A stretch of 64,000 bases of DNA from Planctomycetota bacterium (GCA_024280885.1 JAJRPF010000048.1:434001-498000), one strand, 5' to 3'; shown: positions 1 to 8,495, numbered from the stretch's first letter. Notes: a model not told the origin generated them from the letters alone. Program-made: numbers and translations.

Positions 1-2
1 TC

Positions 3-1826
3 GACGCGCGTACCGGCGACGAGATCGAGCGTTCGATCGTCGCCGGCGACACGCATCGCTACCGCGTGCCGATCGTCGCGGGGACGCGGATCGATGTGCG
101 CTTCCGGTCCGAGGCTGACGACGGGAGCGACGATGATGCGAGCCCCGAGAAGGCCGTCGTTCCCCGCAAGAAGAGCGAGGACGGTCCGCCGCCGACGCTC
201 ACGATCCGCGACCCGCAAGGCGCGCCCGTCGCGTCCGAGGCAGGCTTCGACTCGGATCTGCGCGTGACCGCGGCGGAGAGCGGCGATTTCGAGATCCAGG
301 TCGTGGCCGGCGACTTCGCGGGCGAGTACGAGCTGCGCATCGAGGGCGAATTGCGCGGGGTTGACGGCGGCGGTGAAGTCGCGGTCACCGACGGGCCGGC
401 GGCATTTCCTCTGGAGGCGCCGCTCGGCGCGTCGGTACGGATCGAGGTTCGGCGCCTGACCGGCGGCGCGCCGGTGGTCACTGCCGTGCGCGACGGCCTG
501 GGACGCGACGTCGGCTTCGTCGTGAAGAAGCAGAACGACTCCCGCGTGCGGCTGCACCCCATTCCGGTGACCGCCCCTGGTGGCCTCGATGTGTTCGTTG
601 ACTCTGCCGAGGTCGGTGGCGGTACGTACGAAGTCCGCCTGCGCGCGGACGATGACGATGACGACTCCCCGGATGACGACGACGACGATCGCGAGGAGCG
701 CAAGATCGTCGTGCAGCTCGCGGCTGGTACCGACGTCGCGGCCCTTGCGCTCGCGCTCAAGGCGGAATTCGGCTGGGAGCTTGAGGAGGTCAACGCCGGG
801 TTCGCGGTCTTCGAGACACCGGAGAGCCGCGTGGGCTTCGAGGACGAGGACGCGCGTGCTGCTGCGGCTCGATTCCCCGAGATCCTCGATGCCGAGCCGG
901 ACGCTCGCGCGCAGACGCCGGAGGGCTCGCAATCGAACGGCGTGGTGATCGGCTCGTCACTCGGTCGCTCAGAATTCGACGGGCAGCCGGCGCTCAAGAC
1001 GGTCCGCGCGGCCAAGGCACATCGCCGCGCGACTGGGACCGGGGTTGTGGTTGCCGTGCTGGACAGCGGTATCGATCGGACGCACTCGCTCTTCGTCGGT
1101 CGCGTCCTGCCGGGGTACGACTTCGTGGACAAGGACGACGACCCGAACGACGAGCAGAATGGTATCGATGATGATCTCGATGGCGTCGTCGACGAGGGCT
1201 TTGGGCACGGTACGTTCGTTGCTGGTTTGATCCTGGCCGCCGCACCAGGCGCGAAGATTCTCCCGGTTCGCGTGCTTGATACCGAAGGCCGTGGACGCGT
1301 CTCCGACATCGCTGCCGCGATCCAGTACGCGAAGGACCAGGGCGCGGACGTGATCAACCTGAGCTTTGGCTCGCGTTCACGATCCGAGGTCGTCCGCGGC
1401 GCGGTTCGCCTCGCGCTGTCTCACGGGATTGCCATCGTCTCCGCAACCGGGAATGCCGGCGACGTCATCCAGGTGGACTTCCCAGCGGGGATCACCGACG
1501 TCATCGGCGTGACAGCCCTCGACGGAACGGGGCGCCGCGCGGCCTTCGCCAACGCCGGCGGTCGTACCGCGCTTGCGGCGCCCGGCGTCGATCTCGTCGG
1601 CCCGTTCCCGGGTGAACGATGGGGCACGTGGTCAGGGACGTCGTTCTCTGCCGGACTCGTGAGTGGTGGCGTCGCGTTGCTCCGGGAGCGCCGTCCAGCC
1701 GCGCGACTCCAGCAGTTCCTGCGGTTGTTCCGACGCCGGTCACGCGCCGTTGGCCGACGCGTGCCGCGATCCGAGCGGAAGCTCCTCGGATCGGGCGTGC
1801 TCAACCTCGGGAAGCTCGCGAGATGA
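3..1826 (+). CDS. Subtilisin-like serine protease (peptidase S8), 5' end missing
   Basis: Secreted or surface serine protease of the subtilase family. The reading frame is open from the first bases of the window, so the N-terminus lies upstream. The GTG at 66 is probably internal. The first ~200 residues are beta-rich and resemble a pre-peptidase (PPC-like) domain, followed by an Asp-rich linker near 650-690 nt and a propeptide-like segment. The catalytic triad is intact: Asp in DSGID (codon at 1062), His in GHGTFVAG (codon at 1206) and Ser in SGTSFSAG (codon at 1641). The C-terminus is short and Arg-rich, with no sorting signal. The stop overlaps the sigma factor start (ATGA, 1823-1826), which ties the protease to the downstream regulatory genes. 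Substrate unknown. Confidence 0.9.
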   Translation, partial: DARTGDEIERSIVAGDTHRYRVPIVAGTRIDVRFRSEADDGSDDDASPEKAVVPRKKSEDGPPPTLTIRDPQGAPVASEAGFDSDLRVTAAESGDFEIQVVAGDFAGEYELRIEGELRGVDGGGEVAVTDGPAAFPLEAPLGASVRIEVRRLTGGAPVVTAVRDGLGRDVGFVVKKQNDSRVRLHPIPVTAPGGLDVFVDSAEVGGGTYEVRLRADDDDDDSPDDDDDDREERKIVVQLAAGTDVAALALALKAEFGWELEEVNAGFAVFETPESRVGFEDEDARAAAARFPEILDAEPDARAQTPEGSQSNGVVIGSSLGRSEFDGQPALKTVRAAKAHRRATGTGVVVAVLDSGIDRTHSLFVGRVLPGYDFVDKDDDPNDEQNGIDDDLDGVVDEGFGHGTFVAGLILAAAPGAKILPVRVLDTEGRGRVSDIAAAIQYAKDQGADVINLSFGSRSRSEVVRGAVRLALSHGIAIVSATGNAGDVIQVDFPAGITDVIGVTALDGTGRRAAFANAGGRTALAAPGVDLVGPFPGERWGTWSGTSFSAGLVSGGVALLRERRPAARLQQFLRLFRRRSRAVGRRVPRSERKLLGSGVLNLGKLAR

Positions 1827-2404
1827 CTCCCGAGTTGATTCCCGAGGCGCGCGCCGAACGCGATGACGGCGCCCTCGTGGCGGCGTGCCTCGACGGCGAC
1901 GGCTCCGCTTGGGAAGCATTGATCGCGCGCCACGGAGCATTGGTCTGGGCGGTGGCGCGGCGGGCGGGACTCGACGAGGACGACGCCGCCGACGTGTTCC
2001 AGAACACGTGGACGATCGCGCTCGAGGAACTCTCTCGCGTTCGTGAGCCGCAGCACTTTGCCCGCTGGGTCGGCCGCGTCGCGCGGCATCAGTCCATGCG
2101 TGTCCGACGTGGGTACGGGATCGCGCGCAAGGCGCTGCCGCGCGTCGCACGCGAAGACATCGACGTGAACGTGCCTGACGAGGAACTCGTCCGGATCGAG
2201 GAACGCGGTCGTGTTCACGCTGCGTTGGCGCGCGTCGGCGATCGCTGCGACGCACTCTTGCGGCTGCTCTATCTCGAGACGGTGCGCCCGGCGTATGACG
2301 AGATTGCGGCGCGGCTCGGCATGCGCATCGGCAGCATCGGCCCGACCCGCGCACGCTGTCTGCAGCGCCTGCGCGGGATGCTCGACGGGGGCGGCAATGC
2401 CTGA
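1823..2404 (+). CDS. ECF-type RNA polymerase sigma factor
   Basis: A 193-residue sigma-70 family factor of ECF size that would direct RNA polymerase to alternative promoters. Region 2 is visible in the first ~90 residues (ARHGALVWAVAR, then DDAADVFQNTW, then FARWVGRVARHQS). Region 4 is near the C-terminus (LLRLLYLE through YDEIAARLGM to RARCLQRLRGML). The ATG at 1823 is preferred because it overlaps the protease stop by four bases and begins just before region 2. A longer open frame from 1619 exists but lies inside the protease gene. The downstream gene overlaps its end by eight bases. This arrangement is typical of a sigma factor co-translated with a partner that controls it. Confidence 0.9.
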   Translation: MTPELIPEARAERDDGALVAACLDGDGSAWEALIARHGALVWAVARRAGLDEDDAADVFQNTWTIALEELSRVREPQHFARWVGRVARHQSMRVRRGYGIARKALPRVAREDIDVNVPDEELVRIEERGRVHAALARVGDRCDALLRLLYLETVRPAYDEIAARLGMRIGSIGPTRARCLQRLRGMLDGGGNA

Positions 2405-3047
2405 CCCGAAACGAGCATCGAGCGGCCCGGGCGCGCCTGGCGGCGGACGGCATCCTCGCTTCCGCCGACTCTTGGACGTGGCCGACGGGCTCTTCGACGA
2501 CGTGCGCGTACGCGCCGCGAGCGATCATGTCGAGTCCGGATGCGCGCCGTGTCGCGACGAACTCGCGTCCATCATCGCGCTGCGCGACCGGGTCGCCGAT
2601 GGCCCTCTCGAAGCCCCTCCGCGCGCCGCGTTGCGACGCGCTTCGCGCCTCTTCGTCGCGGCCCGCGTGCGCGCCGGCGTGGCCGTAGTTCAACGCGTTA
2701 TCGCGACCCTCGTGATGGATGGCCGCATGGCAGCTGCGCCCGCTCTCCGTTCGGCGGGCGATGGTCGACGCCTGCTCTGGACGATCGGCGAGTTGGAACT
2801 CTTCGCGACGCTGTCGAGCGGATCTCGCGGGGCGCTTCTACGTGGACAGTTCCTGCCGGCCGACGACGAGGCGCCGGCGCCGACGGGGGCCGTGCGTCTC
2901 GTGCGTGACGGGCGTGTCGCAGTGCATGCCGAACTCGATGACGATGGCGAGTTCGCCGCCCGATGCCTCATGCCGGGGACGTACGTGATCGAGGGCGAGG
3001 TGGGTGATGTCGCATTCGCGTCACCACCATTCGTCGTAGACGCATGA
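2397..3047 (+). CDS. Putative zinc-finger anti-sigma-like protein
   Basis: A 216-residue protein with no clear family assignment. Around residues 43-55 it has a His followed by two Cys (DHVESGCAPCRDEL). This is close to the HxxxCxxC zinc motif of ZAS anti-sigma factors, though spaced by one extra residue. No convincing membrane helix is visible, so it would be a soluble regulator. The C-terminal ~50 residues look like a small beta domain (DDDGEF, then MPGTYVIEGEV), reminiscent of a carboxypeptidase-regulatory-like fold. It overlaps the sigma gene by 8 bases, and its stop overlaps the TPR gene start by 4. An anti-sigma role is inferred from this position and the Cys motif. It could also be the substrate or adaptor of the CHAT protease downstream. 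Confidence 0.55.
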   Translation: MPDPKRASSGPGAPGGGRHPRFRRLLDVADGLFDDVRVRAASDHVESGCAPCRDELASIIALRDRVADGPLEAPPRAALRRASRLFVAARVRAGVAVVQRVIATLVMDGRMAAAPALRSAGDGRRLLWTIGELELFATLSSGSRGALLRGQFLPADDEAPAPTGAVRLVRDGRVAVHAELDDDGEFAARCLMPGTYVIEGEVGDVAFASPPFVVDA

Positions 3048-4237
3048 GCGCGCCTGCGCCGACCGACTTGCTCGCGCTCGTGCATCGCGTGGCGCGTCAT
3101 CTTCCGTCGAGCGCGAAACTTGTTGCATTGCTCGACGACCGGGGGCCAGATGCGACGCACGATTGGCGCGCCACCGAAGCGGCACTCGAATCCGAGATCC
3201 TGGCGTCTCCGCGACGGGCCAAGAGCTTCGTGCGGGCGTTCGCGGCATTGGCAGCCGCAGCGGGAGATCCAGAGGCTCGAGGGCGCGCTGCGCGATTGCA
3301 GGGCGCGCATGCGATGTACTCGGGCGACCCGACGGCTGCGCTGCCGCACTATGAATACGCCGCGACCGCGCTGCGCGGTGCCGCGCGTGACGGCGCGCGT
3401 CTCGGGCGCGCCAGTGCGTTCTTGCGGCTCGGTCGTTTCGACGACGCCCGCACCGAATGCCAGGCCGTACGACGCGCCGCGCGCCGTCGCGGGGACGGAC
3501 TCCTCGCTGCGGCGGCCGATCTGAACGAGGGCGTCGCCTTGCATGAGAGCGGGCGCGCGCAGCAGGCGATCTCCGTCTACAAGCGCGCATTGGAGGGCTT
3601 GACGCAAGCTGGGCACGCGCATCTCGCGGCGACCGCAGCGCAGAACCTCGCCAACGCGCTCGTTCTGTTGGATCGCTGGGACGAGGCCGAGCCCTACTAC
3701 GAGCGTGCTTCCGACGGCTTCACGCAACTCGGTCTCGAACACGAGTCGGCGCGTTGCGATATCAACCGGGGCGCGCTGCTCTCGGCCGTGGATCGTCTCG
3801 GCGACGCCGATGGCTTGCTCTTCGATGCCGAGCGTCGCCTGCGTGCTGCCGGAGACGCGACGCAAGCGGCTCTCTGCCGTCTTGACCGTGGCGAGCTTCT
3901 CTTGCGCGCGGGTCTCGTGCCAGAGGCTCTGCACGCGCTCTCTTCTGCCGCTCGTGGACTCGCGCGAGGTGGCCCGCCCGCAGAACGTCGGCGCGCGACG
4001 CTGGCTCTTGCGCGTACGCACCTCCTTCTTGGGGACGGGCGCGCCGCGGCGCAGGCATTGCGACGAGTCCACGCGGAGACGCCTGCCGAGAATGCGCTTG
4101 TGCACGAGTTGCAGGGGCACGTGCATGCGCTCGCGGGACGGTCTGCGGCGGCGCTGGCGGAGTTTCGGAGCGCTGTGTCGGGATACGGGCGGCGTCGCCC
4201 GGTCGCGTGCGGACGCACGCTCGTCGCGGCAGGGTAA
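3044..4237 (+). CDS. TPR-repeat protein, N-terminal half of a split TPR-CHAT protein
   Basis: A 397-residue all-helical protein made of tetratricopeptide-like repeats from about residue 60 to the end (for example SRAQQ-type helices around 180, NLANALVLLDRWDEAEPYYE near 210). TPR arrays usually bind a partner and, in TPR-CHAT proteases, hold the activating ligand. The gene starts at the ATGA overlap with the putative anti-sigma gene. It ends at TAA 4235-4237. The same frame stays open after this stop and reads into the CHAT protein, and the intervening codons encode a plausible further TPR helix pair. The stop therefore appears to interrupt what is a single TPR-CHAT gene in related systems. 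Confidence 0.8.
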   Translation: MSAPAPTDLLALVHRVARHLPSSAKLVALLDDRGPDATHDWRATEAALESEILASPRRAKSFVRAFAALAAAAGDPEARGRAARLQGAHAMYSGDPTAALPHYEYAATALRGAARDGARLGRASAFLRLGRFDDARTECQAVRRAARRRGDGLLAAAADLNEGVALHESGRAQQAISVYKRALEGLTQAGHAHLAATAAQNLANALVLLDRWDEAEPYYERASDGFTQLGLEHESARCDINRGALLSAVDRLGDADGLLFDAERRLRAAGDATQAALCRLDRGELLLRAGLVPEALHALSSAARGLARGGPPAERRRATLALARTHLLLGDGRAAAQALRRVHAETPAENALVHELQGHVHALAGRSAAALAEFRSAVSGYGRRRPVACGRTLVAAG

Positions 4238-4309
4238 TGCGCGCTTCGAAGTACTGATGTCACGGCTGCGCGCGCGTTTCTGCGTCGTGCTGCGAAGATC
4301 GTTGCCCGT

Positions 4310-5857
4310 GTGCGACTGCCGCGCCTTCACTTCGGCGTGTCCGCGCTGCGGTTCCACGTGGAGGTTCAGGCCCGGCGGCGGGCGGCAGCGGACGCCGCAC
4401 TGGAAGTCGCGCTGCTTGCGTTGGAGCGCGTTCGCGATGGTCTCGGCGGCGATGTTCAGCGAGCGGCGCTCCTGGAAGGGCGCGAGGCGTTCGTGGTGCG
4501 CGCTGTGCGACACCTTCTCGACGGGCCCGATGGTGCGCGGCGTGCGCTGGAGCTGCTCGAGCGATACCGGGGCCGGGCGCTGCGCGACCTGGCGCAGGAC
4601 GCCGCTCGAATTGTCGGAGGGGCGTCCGACCTCGATCCGCTGCGGGCGCGCGTCGCCGCACTCGAGAGCGCGCTGGGCGAGCGTGAGTCCCCAGCAATGC
4701 TGCGCGGTCGCAGTGACGGCGCCGCAGCCGCGACCGCGAAGCAACTGGTCGCGGCGGAGCGGGCTCTCTTGCGGGCGACGGACACGGCGCGCGCCGGGAG
4801 TGGAAGTGCCAACGACGATGGGTGGCAGCCGCCAGTCGCGGTGTGGCATGGGCGTCCCTTCCGTGAAGCGCTGCCGGACGGCGTTCGCGTCGTCAGTGTG
4901 TTCTCTGACGACCTCGGGACATGCCTCTTCGTCGTGGGCGGCGAAGACGTGCACGTCGTGCGCTCGCCGGTGCCCCGTGCCGCCATCGCGGATCTCGTGG
5001 ACACGCTCCACTTCCGCCTCGGTCGTTTCACGGCGGGGCCCGGCTTCGTCGTGCGTCATGCGCGGCGATTGGCGCGTGACACCGAGCGTGCGCTCGCCGC
5101 GATCGCCGATGTCTTCGTCGAGCCTCTGTGCGACGTTCTTGCTGACACCGAGACGCTGGTCATCATTCCGAGCGGGCCGTGGCATCAAGTTCCCTTCGCG
5201 GCGCTGCCGTACATCGGGAAGCCGCTCGTTCAGAGCGTGCGTGTTGCGCTGACGCCCGCCCTCGGATTGCTCGACCCGGGTCTGCGCCGCGCGCGCGGCG
5301 CTCCGTTGGTCTGCGGGTTCGCGGACAGCAATGCCCCGTCGATCGATCGCGAGGCCGCGCGGGTTGCTGCCGAGTTGCCGCGATCGCGGCGTGCGACTGG
5401 CGATGCCGCGACCTTTGCCGCCGTTCGCGCGCGCCCGCGTCCCGCATGCTTGCACGTGGCCGCGCACGGCCGCCATCGCTTGGACGCGCCGGCCATGAGT
5501 GGCGTCCGCCTAGCAGACGGCTGGCTCCGCGCCGCGGATCTCTCGACCCTCGATCTGCGCGGCTCCCTCGTCGTGCTCTCTGGTTGCGAGACGGGCGTTT
5601 CGTCCATCCGCGCCGGAGACGAGGTGCACGGCCTCGTTCGAGGCGCATTCGCCGCCGGAGCACGCGATCTCGTCGCCAGCCTGTGGCGCGTCGGCGACGA
5701 GTCGACGATGGAGTTGATGGTGGCCTTCCATCGGGCGCGCCAGACCGGACTCTCCGCGGTGGCGGCGCTGGCTGCGGCGCAGAGCGAACAAGCGGAGCGC
5801 GGCCGCCACCCGTGGTTCTGGGCCGGATTCTCGGCCTGGACCCGCGCCCTCGACTGA
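4310..5857 (+). CDS. CHAT-domain caspase-like protease (C-terminal half of TPR-CHAT)
   Basis: CHAT domains are caspase-fold Cys proteases. This 515-residue product has helical repeats in its first ~150 residues and a CHAT domain from about 250 to 510. The His-Cys dyad is present: His in HVAAHGRH (about residue 386) and Cys in LSGCETG (about residue 426). The typical end motif ARDLVASLWRVGDEST is also present. The first possible start is GTG 4310, with only a weak upstream purine stretch. The frame is open back to the TAA at 4235, in phase with the TPR gene. It may be translated by re-initiation or readthrough, or the stop may be a mutation or sequencing error. The context suggests that it cleaves the anti-sigma protein or another regulator encoded in this operon. 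Confidence 0.85.
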   Translation: MRLPRLHFGVSALRFHVEVQARRRAAADAALEVALLALERVRDGLGGDVQRAALLEGREAFVVRAVRHLLDGPDGARRALELLERYRGRALRDLAQDAARIVGGASDLDPLRARVAALESALGERESPAMLRGRSDGAAAATAKQLVAAERALLRATDTARAGSGSANDDGWQPPVAVWHGRPFREALPDGVRVVSVFSDDLGTCLFVVGGEDVHVVRSPVPRAAIADLVDTLHFRLGRFTAGPGFVVRHARRLARDTERALAAIADVFVEPLCDVLADTETLVIIPSGPWHQVPFAALPYIGKPLVQSVRVALTPALGLLDPGLRRARGAPLVCGFADSNAPSIDREAARVAAELPRSRRATGDAATFAAVRARPRPACLHVAAHGRHRLDAPAMSGVRLADGWLRAADLSTLDLRGSLVVLSGCETGVSSIRAGDEVHGLVRGAFAAGARDLVASLWRVGDESTMELMVAFHRARQTGLSAVAALAAAQSEQAERGRHPWFWAGFSAWTRALD

Positions 5858-5979
5858 CGACTCTTCTGCCGGACTCGGTATTCCCGTCGGGCTGATCTGC
5901 GTCCCCGGTATCAGCGAGCATATGCAGTGCGTGCCCGAAGGTCGGGCGCCTACACCGGTCCATTGCGCCGGGGAGGATC

Positions 5980-6525
5980 ATGCTCGTCATCGGAATCACC
6001 GGTCGCAATTGCGCCGGGAAGGACACGCTCGCGGATGAGTTGGAGAGGCGTGGATTCGAGCGTCACAGCCTCTCCGACGCCATCCGCGACGAGTTGCGTG
6101 CCCAGGGGCAGGAGATCACGCGCGATGCGTTGATCAAGCTCGGTCGTGAGCTACGCGAGAACGAGGGACCGGCCGTCCTGGCGGAGCGGATGAAGCGTAT
6201 GATCAAGACCGAGCGGGTGGCGCTGGTCAGCGTACGCAGCCCGGCTGAAATCGAGTCCCTCCGGCAACTCGATCGCTTCGTGCTCGTGACGATCGAGGCT
6301 CCGGTCGAAATGCGTTACGGCCGGGAACTCTCGCGCGCCCGTGAAGGGGCGTGCGGGACGCTCGACGAGTTCATCGCGATCGAGGAGCGGGAGAATAGTT
6401 CTGACCCGAACGCGCAGCAGTTGAGCGCGGCGATTGCCATGGCGGATCACGAGATCCTGAACGACGGCGACCTCGATGCGCTCACCCAGTGCGTCGAGGC
6501 GCTCCTTGGAGAGCTTGATGCCTGA
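5980..6525 (+). CDS. P-loop nucleotide kinase-like protein (AAA/dephospho-CoA-kinase-like)
   Basis: A 181-residue P-loop protein with a Walker A motif at the very N-terminus (GITGRNCAGKDT). The rest has the layout of small nucleotide kinases: HSLSDAIRDEL after the first helix, VALVSVRSPAEIESLR, and a later Glu/Asp-rich region. The substrate cannot be read from the sequence. Its stop overlaps the dCMP deaminase start by eight bases, so the two are co-translated, and a role in deoxynucleotide metabolism is likely by association. It is preceded by about 120 bp without genes, so the pair probably has its own promoter. Confidence 0.75.
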   Translation: MLVIGITGRNCAGKDTLADELERRGFERHSLSDAIRDELRAQGQEITRDALIKLGRELRENEGPAVLAERMKRMIKTERVALVSVRSPAEIESLRQLDRFVLVTIEAPVEMRYGRELSRAREGACGTLDEFIAIEERENSSDPNAQQLSAAIAMADHEILNDGDLDALTQCVEALLGELDA

Positions 6526-7069
6526 AGAGAAGGTCCCGTCCGGCGAACCTGGAACGTCCGAAGAACTGGCCTACGGCCAGAACCCCGACCATGTGCGGCC
6601 CGACTGGCAGGACTACTTCCTGAAGGTCATGGATACCGTCGCCGAGCGCGCGAACTGCGATCGAGGCCGGGCCGCCGCGATCATCGTGAAGGATAAGCGC
6701 ATCATCGCGACGGGCTACGTCGGCGCCCCCGCCGGGCTGCAGAGCTGCGACGAGATCGGCCACCTGATCAAGGTCGCGTTCGACGAGCGCGGTGGGCAGA
6801 AGAAGCATTGCGTACGCACCACCCACGCCGAGATGAACGCGATCGCCCAGGCCGCCCGCCACGGCACCTCGATCGACGGCGCGACGATCTACATCAAGAT
6901 GACGCCGTGCCTCGACTGCACGAAGTTGCTGATCAACGCTGGCATCACGACCGTCGTCTGCCGCAAGCGCTACCACGCCGACCACGACAGCGTCCGCATC
7001 CTGAAAGCGGCCGGCGTCGATCTCCAAGTGCTGAGCGAAGAGCAGGAAACCTACGCGAACATGGAGTAG
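6518..7069 (+). CDS. dCMP deaminase family protein
   Basis: Zinc-dependent cytidine/deoxycytidylate deaminase, 183 residues, converting dCMP to dUMP in the dTTP supply pathway. The catalytic zinc motif is intact: THAEMNAI (His ligand plus proton-shuttle Glu) and TPCLDCTKLL (the PCxxC pair). Residues GRAAAIIVKDKRIIATGY form the typical first strands. The ATG at 6518 has a good ribosome-binding site (GGAGAG at 6508-6513) and overlaps the kinase-like gene. The stop codon lies inside a long hairpin that probably ends the transcript. Confidence 0.92.
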   Translation: MPEEKVPSGEPGTSEELAYGQNPDHVRPDWQDYFLKVMDTVAERANCDRGRAAAIIVKDKRIIATGYVGAPAGLQSCDEIGHLIKVAFDERGGQKKHCVRTTHAEMNAIAQAARHGTSIDGATIYIKMTPCLDCTKLLINAGITTVVCRKRYHADHDSVRILKAAGVDLQVLSEEQETYANME

Positions 7070-7100
7070 GCACGCGGCCGGAGGCCGCGTGCGTACTCCA
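7062..7100 (+). terminator. Long hairpin over the stop of the dCMP deaminase gene
   Basis: Two 18-nt arms (7062-7079 and 7083-7100) pair with a single mismatch around a 3-nt loop (GGA). The stop codon TAG at 7067-7069 is inside the left arm. The inner ten pairs are perfect. No T tract follows, so it is either a Rho-independent-like terminator without a U-run or an mRNA-stabilising structure. Confidence 0.6.
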
Positions 7101-7440
7101 TGTCGCGGTATTGCGTTTGTGCCGACTCCGTCGGCACGCTCGCTCGCGCTCGCATGTTCGGCTTCGGTCACGGCTCCGACCGCTTCAACCGGGGCTGCGC
7201 TCGGAGTTCGTGGCCGCGCGTTGGAACGGACCCGCGACGTGGAAGTTGGCGCGTCGCATGGGCTGATTTCGCAGGCGGAATCCACTCCCTGCGCCTCACC
7301 GCGATTGTCACGGCTTGTGCTGGCGCACAAACCCCGCCAATCGCTCCCGTTCCCAGCATCGTCGAGAGGGTGGGGCTCTCTTCGCCGTGTATCACTCCCA
7401 GCCCTCTCCAGTTCTTCGATCAACAAAGGGGGCGCGCGGC

Positions 7441-7549
7441 GTCGAAATCGCGTGCCTGCCTGGCTCAATTTTTGCGCGCGCCGACGATGCTCGCTCTCGC
7501 CCATCCGACAGGCCGCGCGAAGAAATTGAGCCTGGCACGGCATTTCGAC
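7441..7549. repeat. Imperfect inverted repeat (about 35-nt arms)
   Basis: The left arm at 7441-7478 and the right arm at 7515-7549 are reverse complements, apart from a five-base insertion and a few mismatches. The core is CTGGCTCAATTT, with GTCGAAAT at the outer ends. The arms flank about 36 bases. This layout resembles the palindromic GTGCCTGGC-type elements left by REP/IS200-like transposition. No transposase is nearby. Confidence 0.5.
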
Positions 7550-7665
7550 CCCTCGACGAGTCGCGATCCACCCAGATCTCCCATTCCCCATTCCCCACTC
7601 CCTATTCCATCCGCACGTCCCCATTCCGCCCACGCCCCTCGCCTCCTCCGCACCCTCGTCAGACT

Positions 7666-7770
7666 GACCGGGTCTCCTTTCGCGCCTTTTCACTGACTCT
7701 TCTGATCGGAAACCGCTCTCGACTGCGGACGCACGCGCCAGACCGAAAAGGCGCGAAAGCAGACCCGGTC
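7666..7770. repeat. Near-perfect 26-bp inverted repeat with 53-nt loop
   Basis: The arms at 7666-7691 and 7745-7770 match with a single mismatch. Each arm contains GACCGGGTCT and CTTTCGCGCCTTTTC. It sits 80 bases upstream of the Tat-exported Fe-S subunit start, so it could be a leader hairpin, a terminator of upstream transcription, or the remnant of a small mobile element. Confidence 0.55.
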
Positions 7771-7850
7771 TGGGCACCTTGGGCAACTCGAGAGACAACC
7801 AGGTCAGGCCCCTCTCGTTACACTTACGCGCACGGCACCGGAGGACGACC

Positions 7851-8495
7851 ATGACGCAGCGACCAGACGGGCGAGAAGAGGGCGGGTTTTCCCGCCGAAC
7901 GCTACTCAAAGGCGCGGGCGCCACCGCTGCGGCGGGTGCTCTGGGCGGGGCCGTCGAGGCACTGGCTCAGGATGCCGGTCCCGGGCTCCCGGCCAACGCG
8001 AGCGGGATCGCCGGGCCGGGGCCGGTTCCCATGACGCTGCGTGTCAACGGCGGCGAGCGGAAGCTCGATGTCGAGCCGCGTCGGACGCTGCTCGATGCCC
8101 TGCGGGGCGACCTCGACCTGACGGGGGCGAAGCGGGTCTGTGACCGCGGCACCTGCGGTGCGTGCACGATCTGGCTCGACGGCGAACCCGTCTACGCGTG
8201 CATGGTCCTCGCGATCGAGGCGGTCGGCTCCGAGATCACGACCATCGAGGGACTCGGGACGCCCGACGCCCCGCATCCGGTCCAGACGGCTTTCCGTAAG
8301 TACGACGCGCTGCAATGCGGCTTCTGCACCCCGGGCTTCGTGATGTCGTGCGCGTGGGCGACGAAGACCCACGGTGCGGAACTCGACGACGCAGGTGTGC
8401 GCGCCTCGACCTGCGGAAATCTCTGTCGCTGCGGGACGTATCCACACGTCATCGCCGCGACACTCGAGGCGGCTGCCTCCGAAGAGGGGAAGTAG
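7851..8495 (+). CDS. Xanthine dehydrogenase-family 2Fe-2S subunit, Tat-exported
   Basis: Small electron-transfer subunit of a molybdenum hydroxylase, 214 residues. The N-terminus carries a twin-arginine signal (SRRTLLKG, then an Ala/Gly-rich stretch ending near ALAQDA), so the complex is probably exported folded. The plant-type 2Fe-2S ligands are present (CDRGTCGACT with a later Cys in YACMV), as are the C-terminal pair motifs CGFCTPG and CGNLCRCGTY. The ATG at 7851 follows GGAGGA at a normal distance. The Mo subunit begins three bases after this stop, and the FAD subunit follows. Confidence 0.93.
   Translation: MTQRPDGREEGGFSRRTLLKGAGATAAAGALGGAVEALAQDAGPGLPANASGIAGPGPVPMTLRVNGGERKLDVEPRRTLLDALRGDLDLTGAKRVCDRGTCGACTIWLDGEPVYACMVLAIEAVGSEITTIEGLGTPDAPHPVQTAFRKYDALQCGFCTPGFVMSCAWATKTHGAELDDAGVRASTCGNLCRCGTYPHVIAATLEAAASEEGK

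Larger units (their letters stand above)
7101..7850. other. Non-coding stretch with two long inverted repeats
   Basis: About 750 bases without a convincing gene. Open frames here are short, compete on both strands and have no recognisable protein features. The stretch holds two inverted repeats (listed separately) and a CCCATTCCC-type pyrimidine-rich run near 7575-7630. The promoter and leader of the molybdenum hydroxylase operon should lie in its last ~80 bases. Confidence 0.6.

Noticed and set aside
4238..4309. Programmed frameshift between the TPR and CHAT genes
   Set aside because: Both genes are in the same frame; the problem is an in-frame stop, not a shift.
7100..7696. A 198-residue open frame upstream of the molybdenum hydroxylase operon
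   Set aside because: It crosses both inverted repeats, has no ribosome-binding site, and its translation is a low-complexity mix of Arg, Ser and Pro.
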